Assembly: GCA_002409455.1 (NCBI GenBank)
Contig: DHNI01000024.1
Span: 431-13,276, forward strand
Reading direction: 5' to 3'
DNA: 12,846 bases
DNA from: Firmicutes bacterium UBA5420
GTDB lineage: Bacteria; Bacillota; Limnochordia; Darwinibacteriales; Darwinibacteriaceae
Shown here one piece after another: positions 1 through 6,829 of the stretch (position 1 is the first letter of the stretch; each line of letters starts with the position of its first letter). The translations under genes were made by a program, and so were the position numbers. Under the pieces are notes generated by a model. That model did not search any database and was not told the origin of the DNA. It saw only the letters and a program-made list of their open reading frames with translations.

Positions 1-993
1 CTCTTTTTGGCTGATGATTATATTCCTTTGATTGAGAAATACGTGGTTCCTGTTTTGATGGGTAGGGAGCTCACTTCGTTCCGTTCTTTAGCCGAGGAAG
101 TGGATCGTATCAAGGATGAACATGGAAAACCTCTTCATACCGCTATTCGTTATGGGGTTACCCAGGCTATTCTTGATGCTGTGGCCCGTGCTCAGCACTT
201 GACAATGGTAGAAGTGATTGTGAAAGAATACGGATTAGAACTCGTTCCAGAGCCTGTTTTGATTTTTGCTCAAACTGGAGATGATCGCAAACTCAATGCG
301 GATCGCATGATTATTAAGCATGTCGATGTCTTGCCACATGGTCTTTTCAATAATGTGCATAAGCTAGGCGAAAACGGCGAGCATCTGAAAGAATACTTGC
401 TTTGGCTGAAAGATAGGGTAGAAGATGTCAAAACAGACCCTGATTATCTGCCTGATTTCCATGTTGATGTTTATGGTACGATCGGTGAAGCGTTCAACAA
501 TGATGTGGCAAAAATTGGAGCCTATGTGAAGGAGTTAACAGAGCTTGTAGCTCCCCATGCGCTATTCATCGAAGGCCCAGTTGACGTAGATTCTAGAGCG
601 GAACAAATTGAGCTCATGGCTGCATTGACGGCCTATGTAGATGAAAGGAATATTCCCTGCAAGTTTGTGGCCGATGAGTGGTGTAACACTCTAACAGATA
701 TTAAAGAATTCACCGATGCCAAAGCGGGTCATATGATCCAAATTAAGGCCCCCGATCTTGGTGGAGTTAACAATTCTGTGGAAGCCGTTCTATATTGTCA
801 AGAAAATGGCACAATCCCATATTTGGGTGGTACTTGTAATGAGACGGAAAGGTCTGCCCAAATCACAGTGCAAGTAGCGGTTGCCACCAGGCCGCGGCAA
901 ATTCTGTCTAAGCCGGGTATGGGTGTAGATGAGGGTTTATCCATTTGCACAAATGAGATGAATCGGGTTGTCGCTTTGTTGAAAAGAAGATAA
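1..993 (+). CDS. mal: Methylaspartate ammonia-lyase (3' part, 5' end outside window)
   Basis: Catalyses (2S,3S)-3-methylaspartate to mesaconate plus ammonia, the second step of glutamate fermentation by the methylaspartate (glutamate mutase) route; cytosolic, enolase superfamily. The frame is open from base 1, so the gene is cut on the left; about 330 residues are present of a family length near 410, so roughly 80 N-terminal residues are missing. Visible motifs are FHVDVYGTIGEAF, IEGPVDVDSR and VADEWCNT, which carry the three acidic Mg2+ ligands of the family, then IKAPDLGGVNN with the catalytic Lys codon at 745-747, and YLGGTCNETERSA. These leave little doubt. The next gene starts 15 nt downstream and encodes a fumarase-type hydratase, fitting the following step (mesaconate to citramalate). 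Glutamate mutase genes would be expected upstream, out of view. Seen: motifs. Inferred: operon membership. Confidence 0.95.
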   Translation, partial: LFLADDYIPLIEKYVVPVLMGRELTSFRSLAEEVDRIKDEHGKPLHTAIRYGVTQAILDAVARAQHLTMVEVIVKEYGLELVPEPVLIFAQTGDDRKLNADRMIIKHVDVLPHGLFNNVHKLGENGEHLKEYLLWLKDRVEDVKTDPDYLPDFHVDVYGTIGEAFNNDVAKIGAYVKELTELVAPHALFIEGPVDVDSRAEQIELMAALTAYVDERNIPCKFVADEWCNTLTDIKEFTDAKAGHMIQIKAPDLGGVNNSVEAVLYCQENGTIPYLGGTCNETERSAQITVQVAVATRPRQILSKPGMGVDEGLSICTNEMNRVVALLKRR

Positions 994-1008
994 GGTAGGG
1001 GATGAATT

Positions 1009-1851
1009 TTGAGGGTCATTGAGTACGCAGATATTGTTGCCCAGATTAAAGCGCTTTGTCTAGATGCAAACTGTAACCTGCCGCTGGATGTCTGGGATGC
1101 CCTGGTTAAAGCTCAAAAGGACGAGGCATCACCCCTTGGGCAAAATGTTCTGGATACAATTCTTGAAAATGCGCAAATAGCAAAAAAGAAGCAAATGCCT
1201 CTGTGTCAAGACACGGGTATGGTTGTTGTTTTTGCTGAGTTAGGGCAAGACGTGCACATTCAAGGGGGGTTGTTAAGTGATGCCGTAGACGAGGGGGTAA
1301 GGCAGGCGTACAAAGACGGCTATTTTCGGATGAGTGTAGTGGGGGATCCCCTCGAACGGGTGAACACCAAAGATAACACTCCAGCTGTGCTCCATGTCTC
1401 TTTGGTTGCAGGAGACCAGCTGCGCTTAATTGTTGCCCCGAAAGGATTTGGCAGTGAGAACATGTCTCGCCTCCGGATGCTAAAGCCTGCACAAGGTGTG
1501 CAAGGGATTAAGGATTTTGTGGTGCAAGCGGTTAGCGAAGCCGGGGGTAACCCATGCCCGCCCATCATTATTGGGGTTGGAATTGGTGGCACCATGGAAA
1601 AAGCAGCTTTATTAGCAAAACGAGCCGTGCTTCGTGAGATTGGTTCCAAGCATCCCAAAGCCCATGTGGCTAAGCTTGAAGCGGAGCTCTTGGAATTGGT
1701 GAACAAAACCGGGGTAGGCCCACAGGGCTTTGGAGGCACGCAAACTGCCTTGGCCTTGTTTGTAGATACTTACCCTACGCATATCGCGGGATTGCCTGTA
1801 GCAGTCAACATTAACTGCCATGTGGCGCGGCATGTGGAGGCGGTTCTGTAA
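1009..1851 (+). CDS. Class I fumarase-type hydro-lyase, alpha subunit (probable mesaconate/fumarate hydratase half)
   Basis: A 280-residue protein with the full N-terminal (alpha) domain of Fe-S class I fumarases. The [4Fe-4S] cysteines are visible: C66 in CQDTG, C183 in GGNPCPP and C270 in NINCHVARH. Other family blocks are KGFGSENMSRLRML (145-158) and GVGIGGTMEKA (189-199). The start is TTG 1009, placed 6-7 nt after an AGGGGA ribosome site; the nearby ATG at 1002 is out of frame. In two-subunit enzymes a separate beta subunit completes the active site; none follows here, since the next gene is a P-loop protein, so beta must lie upstream or elsewhere. Next to methylaspartate ammonia-lyase the likely reaction is hydration of mesaconate to citramalate, but fumarate/malate (or tartrate) activity cannot be excluded from sequence. 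Family assignment is firm; substrate is inference. Confidence 0.9.
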   Translation: MRVIEYADIVAQIKALCLDANCNLPLDVWDALVKAQKDEASPLGQNVLDTILENAQIAKKKQMPLCQDTGMVVVFAELGQDVHIQGGLLSDAVDEGVRQAYKDGYFRMSVVGDPLERVNTKDNTPAVLHVSLVAGDQLRLIVAPKGFGSENMSRLRMLKPAQGVQGIKDFVVQAVSEAGGNPCPPIIIGVGIGGTMEKAALLAKRAVLREIGSKHPKAHVAKLEAELLELVNKTGVGPQGFGGTQTALALFVDTYPTHIAGLPVAVNINCHVARHVEAVL

Positions 1852-2717
1852 TGTTTTATACCACGTTGGTGAAGGCATCATACTATGCCCCTAGGGGCAG
1901 GCATCGTCTTATGCACTTGGGCATGCTCATCTCGCAAAGATACTTGCACGCGGAAGATCGCTTGATCGGTATCATGGGCGATGCAGGCGCGGGCAAATCG
2001 CTGATCATTCGGGGCATGTTTCCGGGCTTGGTGCTCACAAACGACGATGATGGAGTAAATGTTCGTCCCCTCCCGGTACTGGATGATGCAGAAAATGAGT
2101 TTTTTCGAACACACACCTATCATCTAGACGTGCGTTTTGAAATGGCCTTCACCCAACTGTGGGAATTGGCGGATGCCGTAAAGAAAGCGGTTTCTGCAGG
2201 TCGACGCGTGGTAGTGGAACACTTCGAGCTCCTGTATCCTCTTCTGAACATCAATGCAGAAATGCTCATTGGAATTGGGGAAGAAGTGGTGGTAACAGTT
2301 CCAACCTTGTTTGGCCCTTTTCCATCAGAGCTAGCCGAAGAAGCGTACCAATCTCTGATCTATCGCAAGATGGCTCATAGCGCCGAGGACCTAACAGGCA
2401 TTGTTTTTGAACAGATGGGTTTTGAGCCTCCTACATTTCATAGCGATGTCCGGCGGGGGTTTGTGATTGAGTTTACGCGTAAACCAGAGGTCGATCTGGC
2501 AGAAGTGGAACGTCGTGTCCTAGATTACATTGATCAGGATATGCCGATCAGTGCCTACAATGATCAAACAATCCTTATAGGCCAAGAAAAGCTAGAATGC
2601 TCTGGACCGAGGATCCACATGTCCTCTACCGGAAAGATTGAACGATTTCGTTTAGATAAGAATTTTCACTACTCACCCATCTCAAAGACCTTTTTACTAG
2701 CTGGTCGGGTAGGGTGA
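1851..2717 (+). CDS. P-loop NTPase-like protein with C-terminal alanyl-tRNA synthetase SAD-like segment
   Basis: A 288-residue protein of unknown function. An N-terminal region ends in a Walker A motif, GDAGAGKS (43-50), following a hydrophobic beta strand (RLIGIM); VVVEHFELL (120-128) is a possible second kinase-fold strand. Near the C terminus, ECSGPRIHMSSTGKIERF (249-266) resembles the zinc-binding tail (C..H then TGEI) of the 'second additional domain' of alanyl-tRNA synthetase and AlaX, with C250 and H256 as possible metal ligands at altered spacing. From memory, database entries of this type are named 'alanine-tRNA synthetase second additional domain-containing protein' and occur near glutamate mutase genes; this needs a search. 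ATG 1851 overlaps the fumarase stop by one base, with GGAGG at 1836-1840. The spo0A-like gene starts 4 nt after its stop, so co-translation is likely. Substrate and role are unknown; an ATP-dependent chaperone or kinase for the fermentation enzymes is only a guess. Confidence 0.75.
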   Translation: MFYTTLVKASYYAPRGRHRLMHLGMLISQRYLHAEDRLIGIMGDAGAGKSLIIRGMFPGLVLTNDDDGVNVRPLPVLDDAENEFFRTHTYHLDVRFEMAFTQLWELADAVKKAVSAGRRVVVEHFELLYPLLNINAEMLIGIGEEVVVTVPTLFGPFPSELAEEAYQSLIYRKMAHSAEDLTGIVFEQMGFEPPTFHSDVRRGFVIEFTRKPEVDLAEVERRVLDYIDQDMPISAYNDQTILIGQEKLECSGPRIHMSSTGKIERFRLDKNFHYSPISKTFLLAGRVG

Positions 2718-2721
2718 GGCC

Positions 2722-3477
2722 ATGATTCGTATCGTTCACCTCGACAATGATGTTTTGTTTCTTCGGGCCATGGACGAGTACTGTAGTAGGCTCGGTGATA
2801 TTGATTATCAAAGGTTCCGTAGCGCGACGTCCTTTCTCCAGACCTTTGATCTGGACATGCCTGACTTAATTTTGTTAGACATGGATCTACAGCCTGAGGG
2901 AGGCCTAGCTGTTCTCGAAAGGATCAGAGTAAGGTTCTCATCGGATCAAGTCAAAGTGATTTTACTATCTATTGAGGCCACCTCAGAACAAGCATTAACC
3001 CAGACCGTGCATTTGGGTGCAGACTATTTTATCCAGCGTCCTGTAGATCTGGTTGTTTTAGAGAAGAGGATTAGGCAGTTAGTGGGAGACTCGAGGGGTA
3101 AGCCCTCTCGAGAGTTGACGCGGCGCCAGGTTCAGGAGATTTGCACCCGCTACTTCGAGCAGATGGGTGTACCCCCACATTACAAGGGTTATCGTTATCT
3201 CGTGGAAGGAATATGGCTGGGGTCATTGCACCCATCCTGGCTGAATTCTGTGACTCAGCATCTATATCCCGCTATTGGCCAGCGTTTTGAGGTGAATGGT
3301 GCCCAGGTAGAGCGGGCTATGCGTTACGCTTTGGATATAACCTGGGAGAAGGGGAATGTGGAGCAGCTCTACAAGTTCTTTCCCTATGTTAGGGAGAACA
3401 AGGGTAAACCGACCAATTCAGCCTTTATCGCGAAAATGGTTGATTTGGTTGGCTTGGAAGTCAGCCAAAGTGGCTAA
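2722..3477 (+). CDS. spo0A: Spo0A-type sporulation response regulator, divergent
   Basis: A 251-residue two-domain regulator: a CheY-like receiver (about 1-122), a short linker, and a Spo0A C-terminal DNA-binding domain (about 135-248). The effector domain is diagnostic: MGVPPHYKGYRYL (148-160), LYPAIGQRF (181-189), VERAMRYALDITWEKGN (196-212) and KPTNSAFIAKMVDLV (229-243) parallel B. subtilis Spo0A. Phosphoacceptor D53 (LLDMD) is kept, but compared with B. subtilis Spo0A (recalled sequence) the acidic pair D10-D11 is D8-N9, T86 is S83, and invariant K108 is R106. In the recognition helix Ser-Arg before VERA is Ala-Gln (194-195). Linker and total length are slightly shorter than the 267 of B. 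subtilis. It starts 4 nt after the preceding gene, is followed by a terminator, and steA lies downstream as in other Firmicutes. It could be the main Spo0A or a paralogue. Confidence 0.88.
   Translation: MIRIVHLDNDVLFLRAMDEYCSRLGDIDYQRFRSATSFLQTFDLDMPDLILLDMDLQPEGGLAVLERIRVRFSSDQVKVILLSIEATSEQALTQTVHLGADYFIQRPVDLVVLEKRIRQLVGDSRGKPSRELTRRQVQEICTRYFEQMGVPPHYKGYRYLVEGIWLGSLHPSWLNSVTQHLYPAIGQRFEVNGAQVERAMRYALDITWEKGNVEQLYKFFPYVRENKGKPTNSAFIAKMVDLVGLEVSQSG
3090..3112 (+). other. Bulged hairpin in the spo0A-like interdomain linker
   Basis: CTCGAG at 3090-3095 and again at 3107-3112 (self-complementary) flank GGG and CCC, giving a 9-bp stem with one bulged T (3106) and a TAAG tetraloop (3099-3102). 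It sits in the codons for the linker between receiver and DNA-binding domains. No T-tract follows, so it is not a terminator. It may be an mRNA pausing element or chance. Confidence 0.4.
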
Positions 3478-3502
3478 ATGCATCGGCAACAAGACATACT
3501 AG

Positions 3503-3529
3503 AAGAGACGGTAGCTACCGTCTCTTTTT
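3503..3529 (+). terminator. Intrinsic terminator after the spo0A-like gene
   Basis: A perfect palindrome AGAGACGGT-AGCT-ACCGTCTCT (3504-3525) folds into a 9-bp stem with a 4-base loop, extendable by one A-T pair, and runs directly into a T-tract (3525-3529). It lies 26 nt after the spo0A-like stop and separates the fermentation/spo0A block from the steA block. The 3' T-run supports termination on the + strand. Confidence 0.9.
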
Positions 3530-3549
3530 GCTGCTAAGGGGGTTGAAAG

Positions 3550-4665
3550 ATGCAGGGGAAAGTCAGATTGGGACAGCGGACAAAAGAACTAGCTACAGTA
3601 CTGCAACCGAAGGAAATTGCCGTAATTGCCCACGAGGATCTTGATGCTGTGGGCGCAGCGGGGCTAATAGAGGCCGGTGCTCTTGCTGTCATTAATGCCC
3701 GCTGTTCCCTTACTTGTCGCTACCCCAATCTAGGGCCTAAGTTGCTTTCAGAACACAAACTGCCCCTTCTAGATAACGTGGGGGATGCGATCTTCCAGAT
3801 CCTAAAGGATGGGGATGTTGTAGAAATCCAGGGAAGGAAAGTCGTGCGTGATGGGAAGGTTGTTGCCGTTGGTACTATTGTGACTGACTATGTTATCGAG
3901 GAGCGACAAAGACTAGCTAAACTCAATTTAGCAAATGAGCTCGATCGCTTTGTCACGAATACGCTTGATTATGCTATGAAGGAAAAGGCAGTCATTCTGG
4001 GCGATATTGCTTTCCCAGATATGGAATGGGATCTGCGTGGAAAACCCGTGGTTGTCGTGGTACGTGGTATTGGTTATAAGGAAGACTTGCGCGTGCTCGG
4101 CGCCTTCATTCAAGAGGCAAAACCGATTTTGGTGGGAGTTGATGGTGGTGCAGACGCTCTGTTATCCGCTGGCTACAGGCCACATATCATCATCGGTGAT
4201 ATGGATAGCGTAAGTGATGCAGCCCTTCGTTCGGGAGCCCAACTCATTGCCCATGCCTATCCTGATGGCCACTGCCCAAGCCGCGAGCGTCTTGAATGTT
4301 TGGGAGTCTTCTTTCACGTGATCCCCGCTCCGGGTACGAGTGAAGACTTAGGTCTTCTCTTGGCTCATGGACAAGGAGCTGAGCTCATTGTCTTAGTCGG
4401 TTCCCATTCGAATATGATCGATTTTCTTGAAAAGGGGAGACCTGGAATGGCATCAACGTTCTTGACGCGTCTAAAAATTGGACCCATTCTTCTTGACGCA
4501 AAGAAGGTAAGTGAGCTGTACCGTTCGAGCACCCCGCTGAAGATCGCACCGGTCATATTGGTAGTCCTTATCCCTATTTTGATCTTTATGGGGCTGGCTT
4601 CGCCGTGGCGACACTATGTACGCCTTTTCTGGCTTCAATTGCGTCTTATTGCGGGGTGGCTTTAG
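3550..4665 (+). CDS. steA: SteA-like protein (TPK-like fold, C-terminal membrane anchor)
   Basis: A 371-residue homologue of SteA, described in Corynebacterium as partner of SteB in cell separation and common in spore-forming Firmicutes next to spo0A. The N-terminal half (about 15-165) carries AHEDLDAVGAAGLIEAGALAVINA and RYPNLGP. The middle (about 167-315) has thiamine-pyrophosphokinase-like motifs: VGVDGGADALL (195-205), IIIGDMDSVSD (213-223) and PGTSEDLGLLLA (261-272). A single hydrophobic segment (332-350) near the C terminus predicts membrane anchoring, with a short basic tail. It is often mislabelled as thiamine pyrophosphokinase; the anchor and N-terminal domain argue against that. ATG 3550 follows AAGGGGG (3536-3542) with 7-nt spacing. 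The stop touches the next start with no gap, so SteA and SteB are probably made together. Role in cytokinetic or septal peptidoglycan processing is inferred from the family. Confidence 0.87.
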   Translation: MQGKVRLGQRTKELATVLQPKEIAVIAHEDLDAVGAAGLIEAGALAVINARCSLTCRYPNLGPKLLSEHKLPLLDNVGDAIFQILKDGDVVEIQGRKVVRDGKVVAVGTIVTDYVIEERQRLAKLNLANELDRFVTNTLDYAMKEKAVILGDIAFPDMEWDLRGKPVVVVVRGIGYKEDLRVLGAFIQEAKPILVGVDGGADALLSAGYRPHIIIGDMDSVSDAALRSGAQLIAHAYPDGHCPSRERLECLGVFFHVIPAPGTSEDLGLLLAHGQGAELIVLVGSHSNMIDFLEKGRPGMASTFLTRLKIGPILLDAKKVSELYRSSTPLKIAPVILVVLIPILIFMGLASPWRHYVRLFWLQLRLIAGWL

Positions 4666-5310
4666 ATGAACTTCGGATTTCGGTATCACGTGGCCTCCTT
4701 AGTGGCGGTTTTTTTCTCTTTGGTTCTGGGTATTTTGATTGGGGGTGCTCTTTATCCCGATCATGCCTTGGTAGATGAACAAGCAACGTTCATTACAGAG
4801 CTTGAGGAACGTTTCAGGGATGCGCAAGCAAGCTTGGCCCAAGTTCAAGTCGAGTTGGACGCAGCGAACGAAGCCTGGGTGCAAGTATTGGATGCTGTTT
4901 CCAGGGATATGCTAGAGGCAAGAACAGTTGTCTTTGTTGATATGGAGAAAACAAAGGTTGCTCCTTTAGTTCAACTCCTCAAGTCGGCCGGCGCACATGT
5001 TCAGGAGGCAAATTCATCCGATTTGCCTGATCTTACATCTGCAGGGGATACGGTTTTTGTCTTCCCATTGGCAGATAACGCCCTATCAAGGGAGACGGTC
5101 AAGGTCATAGATGAACTAATGAAAGCGAGCGCCACCTTGGCTTTTGTTTGGGACATACAAAGTAAGCCCGCTTTGGACGATCTACCCCTGAGTCTGATGG
5201 TGGATAGTATTGATACACCCATGGGACAGCTCGCTTTTATCATGGGGTTAGCTCGAGGAAGTCAAGGTCACTATGGGAGACAAAGGAATGCTCAAGGGCT
5301 TTTTCCATGA
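4666..5310 (+). CDS. steB: SteB-like membrane protein (MctB/'copper transporter' family)
   Basis: A 214-residue protein beginning with the family signature FGFRYHVASLVAVFFSLVLG, one N-terminal membrane helix (about 8-28) ending in GILIGG. A predicted coiled coil follows (about 35-78, rich in Glu, Gln and Ala), then a Rossmann-like alpha/beta domain (about 86-200) with strands TVVFVD and TVFVFPL. It closes with the family-type ending HYGRQRNAQGLFP. The family is named after M. tuberculosis MctB, but a single helix plus coiled coil does not look like a transporter; in actinobacteria SteB pairs with SteA in cell separation. ATG 4666 abuts the steA stop, and its TGA overlaps the next ATG (ATGA at 5307-5310), giving strong translational coupling. 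It is shorter than MctB (about 310 residues) but appears complete at both ends. Confidence 0.85.
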   Translation: MNFGFRYHVASLVAVFFSLVLGILIGGALYPDHALVDEQATFITELEERFRDAQASLAQVQVELDAANEAWVQVLDAVSRDMLEARTVVFVDMEKTKVAPLVQLLKSAGAHVQEANSSDLPDLTSAGDTVFVFPLADNALSRETVKVIDELMKASATLAFVWDIQSKPALDDLPLSLMVDSIDTPMGQLAFIMGLARGSQGHYGRQRNAQGLFP

Positions 5311-6008
5311 GAGTTGTAGCGTTGATTCCGGCTTTCAATGAGGCTGATACCATCGTGCAAACCCTCACTGCAGTTGCGGGCCTGCAGCTTGTGGACGAGA
5401 TTGTTGTTATTGATGATGGATCGCAAGATGCTACGTTTGTTTTAGCTTCAGGGTGCTCCTTATCGAAGCAAGTGACTGTTCTACAACTAGGAGCCAATCA
5501 GGGTAAGGGCGCTGCCTTAAACTATGGAAGGCATAAGGTGAAAGGCGATGTCTATCTCTTAATAGACGCTGATTTGGGATCCACGGCGGGTCTGGCTGGG
5601 GCGCTTTTAGAACCGGTTGTACGTGATCAAGCAGACATGACGATAGCGCATTTTGGTGCGGTGCAAAGTTCATCCAGCGCCAAGATGGGTTTTGGCATTG
5701 CACGCCACGCTGCAAGTCTTGGTGTGAAGCTCCTTACGGGACACGAGGTTGTTAGTCCACTCTCTGGACAACGAGCCATAAAAACGCAGGTTCTCCAAGC
5801 CGTAGGGGATTTCTTTGCAGGATTCGGGGTAGAGGTAGCGCTAACGGTCGGAGCGCTACATTATGGTTTTAGACTTTCTGAGATTCCTCTGGCCATGAAA
5901 CACCGGGCCCTTGGAAGGGGCCCCAAGGGGCTGTGGCATAGAGGCCGCCAATTCATACAAGTATTGAGAGCTCTATGGCATTGTTGGAGAAAGGGGTGGC
6001 ACTTATGA
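5307..6008 (+). CDS. Family 2 glycosyltransferase
   Basis: A 233-residue GT-A fold enzyme of family GT2. Motifs in order: LIPAFNEADTI (6-16), VVIDDGSQD (33-41) for nucleotide binding, LGANQGKGAALNYG (61-74), DAD at 87-89 (metal and nucleotide-sugar binding), SGQRA near 155, and MKHRALGRG in the C-terminal part (conserved H-R). It resembles polyprenyl-phosphate mannose/glucose synthases in size, but has no C-terminal membrane domain; a basic amphipathic tail (WHRGRQFIQVLRALWHCWRKG) may bind the membrane surface. ATG overlaps the steB stop, and its own TGA overlaps the next start (ATGA, 6005-6008). Being coupled to a polyprenyl-phosphate sugar-1-phosphate transferase suggests both build an undecaprenyl-linked glycan used at the division septum or in the spore envelope. 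Donor and acceptor cannot be told from sequence. Confidence 0.88.
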   Translation: MRVVALIPAFNEADTIVQTLTAVAGLQLVDEIVVIDDGSQDATFVLASGCSLSKQVTVLQLGANQGKGAALNYGRHKVKGDVYLLIDADLGSTAGLAGALLEPVVRDQADMTIAHFGAVQSSSSAKMGFGIARHAASLGVKLLTGHEVVSPLSGQRAIKTQVLQAVGDFFAGFGVEVALTVGALHYGFRLSEIPLAMKHRALGRGPKGLWHRGRQFIQVLRALWHCWRKGWHL

Positions 6009-6772
6009 TGTGGTGGGCCATATCTGGAGTTCTGTCTTTCGGGGCAGTACCACTCTTACTGCCCGTTTTCGCGGGCCAGCTTAGGCAAAACTATCTGGGA
6101 GAAGCAGTTCCCACCGGTCTTGGCGTTGCCTTTGTTATACCAAGTGCTTTAATCATGGTAGTGCGGGCGGATTCGGAACGATATGCCTTGCTCTTCGCCT
6201 TGGTAATATTGTTTTTCGCTATACTCGGGCTTGTGGACGATGTCTACGGTGAACAATCGAGAAAGGGTTTTGGAGGTCATTTCCGATCGCGCAATATCTC
6301 AACTGGAGCCCTTAAAGCCTGGGTGGGGATGGCGGCTTCTCTTGCAGTTGCCTCCCAGCTTAGTGAAGGCTGGTTTCAGCTTGTGCTTAACGGCGTGATT
6401 ATAGCTCTCATGGCAAACCTACTCAACTTATTCGATCTGCGCCCTGGGCGTGCAGCAAAGACGTTTCTTCTCTTCGGTTTTGTGTTCTTTCTTCTAAAGC
6501 CTCAAGTTTTAGGTCCCCTCCTGGGAATGCTGTGGGCTGTAGGAGGTTTTTTGTCTTGGGATCTACGGCGGGTTGTGATGATGGGCGACGTGGGTTCAAA
6601 TCCTTTGGGAGCGGGTCTTGGCCTTGCTTGTGTCATCTCCTGTCCTCTTTTTGGCAAGGTGATTTTGGCACTAGTCCTTGTTGCCTTAAACGCCCTTTCA
6701 GAAAAGGTCTCCTTTTCTAAGGTTATTGAGTCTAATCGGTTTTTGCGGTACCTAGATGAACTGGGACGCTGA
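6005..6772 (+). CDS. MraY/WecA-like polyprenyl-phosphate sugar-1-phosphate transferase, small form
   Basis: A 255-residue polytopic membrane protein of the PNPT family, transferring a sugar-1-phosphate from UDP-sugar to undecaprenyl phosphate. The catalytic motifs are present: LVDDVYG (76-82, Asp-Asp), GGHFR (90-94), NLLNLFDLRPGRA (138-150, NxxNxxD) and MMGDVGSNPLGAGLG (192-206). Hydrophobic stretches suggest about seven to eight helices. It is shorter than MraY or WecA (about 320-360), lacks a recognisable MraY HxH loop, and ends in SFSKVIESNRFLRYLDELGR. ATG 6005 is chosen because it overlaps the glycosyltransferase stop and follows AAAGGGG at suitable spacing; an upstream in-frame ATG at 5975 lies deep in the preceding gene. 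It probably starts the lipid-linked glycan extended by the neighbouring GT2. The sugar is unknown. No terminator follows; 57 nt separate it from the next gene. Confidence 0.85.
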   Translation: MMWWAISGVLSFGAVPLLLPVFAGQLRQNYLGEAVPTGLGVAFVIPSALIMVVRADSERYALLFALVILFFAILGLVDDVYGEQSRKGFGGHFRSRNISTGALKAWVGMAASLAVASQLSEGWFQLVLNGVIIALMANLLNLFDLRPGRAAKTFLLFGFVFFLLKPQVLGPLLGMLWAVGGFLSWDLRRVVMMGDVGSNPLGAGLGLACVISCPLFGKVILALVLVALNALSEKVSFSKVIESNRFLRYLDELGR

Positions 6773-6829
6773 AGGAAAAATCGGTTTGTTGTGGAATAAT
6801 GATGCACCAGACAATTAGGGAGAGGAATC

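Noticed and set aside
1106..1881. Several antisense open frames across the fumarase gene
   Set aside because: Shadows of a well-supported gene; low-complexity translations with no ribosome sites or family motifs.
3550..4665. Thiamine pyrophosphokinase
   Set aside because: TPK-like motifs are present, but the extra N-terminal domain, C-terminal membrane helix and pairing with an MctB-family gene indicate SteA.
4666..5310. Copper transporter
   Set aside because: The family name is historical; one membrane helix, a coiled coil and no metal-binding motif argue for the SteB role.
5908..5929. GC-rich inverted repeat CCCTTGG/CCAAGGG
   Set aside because: Inside the glycosyltransferase coding region over Gly/Arg/Pro codons, no T-tract; best explained by coding composition.
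5975..6004. Earlier ATG for the PNPT transferase
   Set aside because: Would overlap the glycosyltransferase by 34 nt; the ATGA overlap at 6005 with a good ribosome site matches the junction style of this operon.
6773..6829. Sporulation sigma (E/G) promoter before the sleB-like gene
   Set aside because: GGAATAAT is present, but no properly spaced partner box for sigma-A, E or G could be found.
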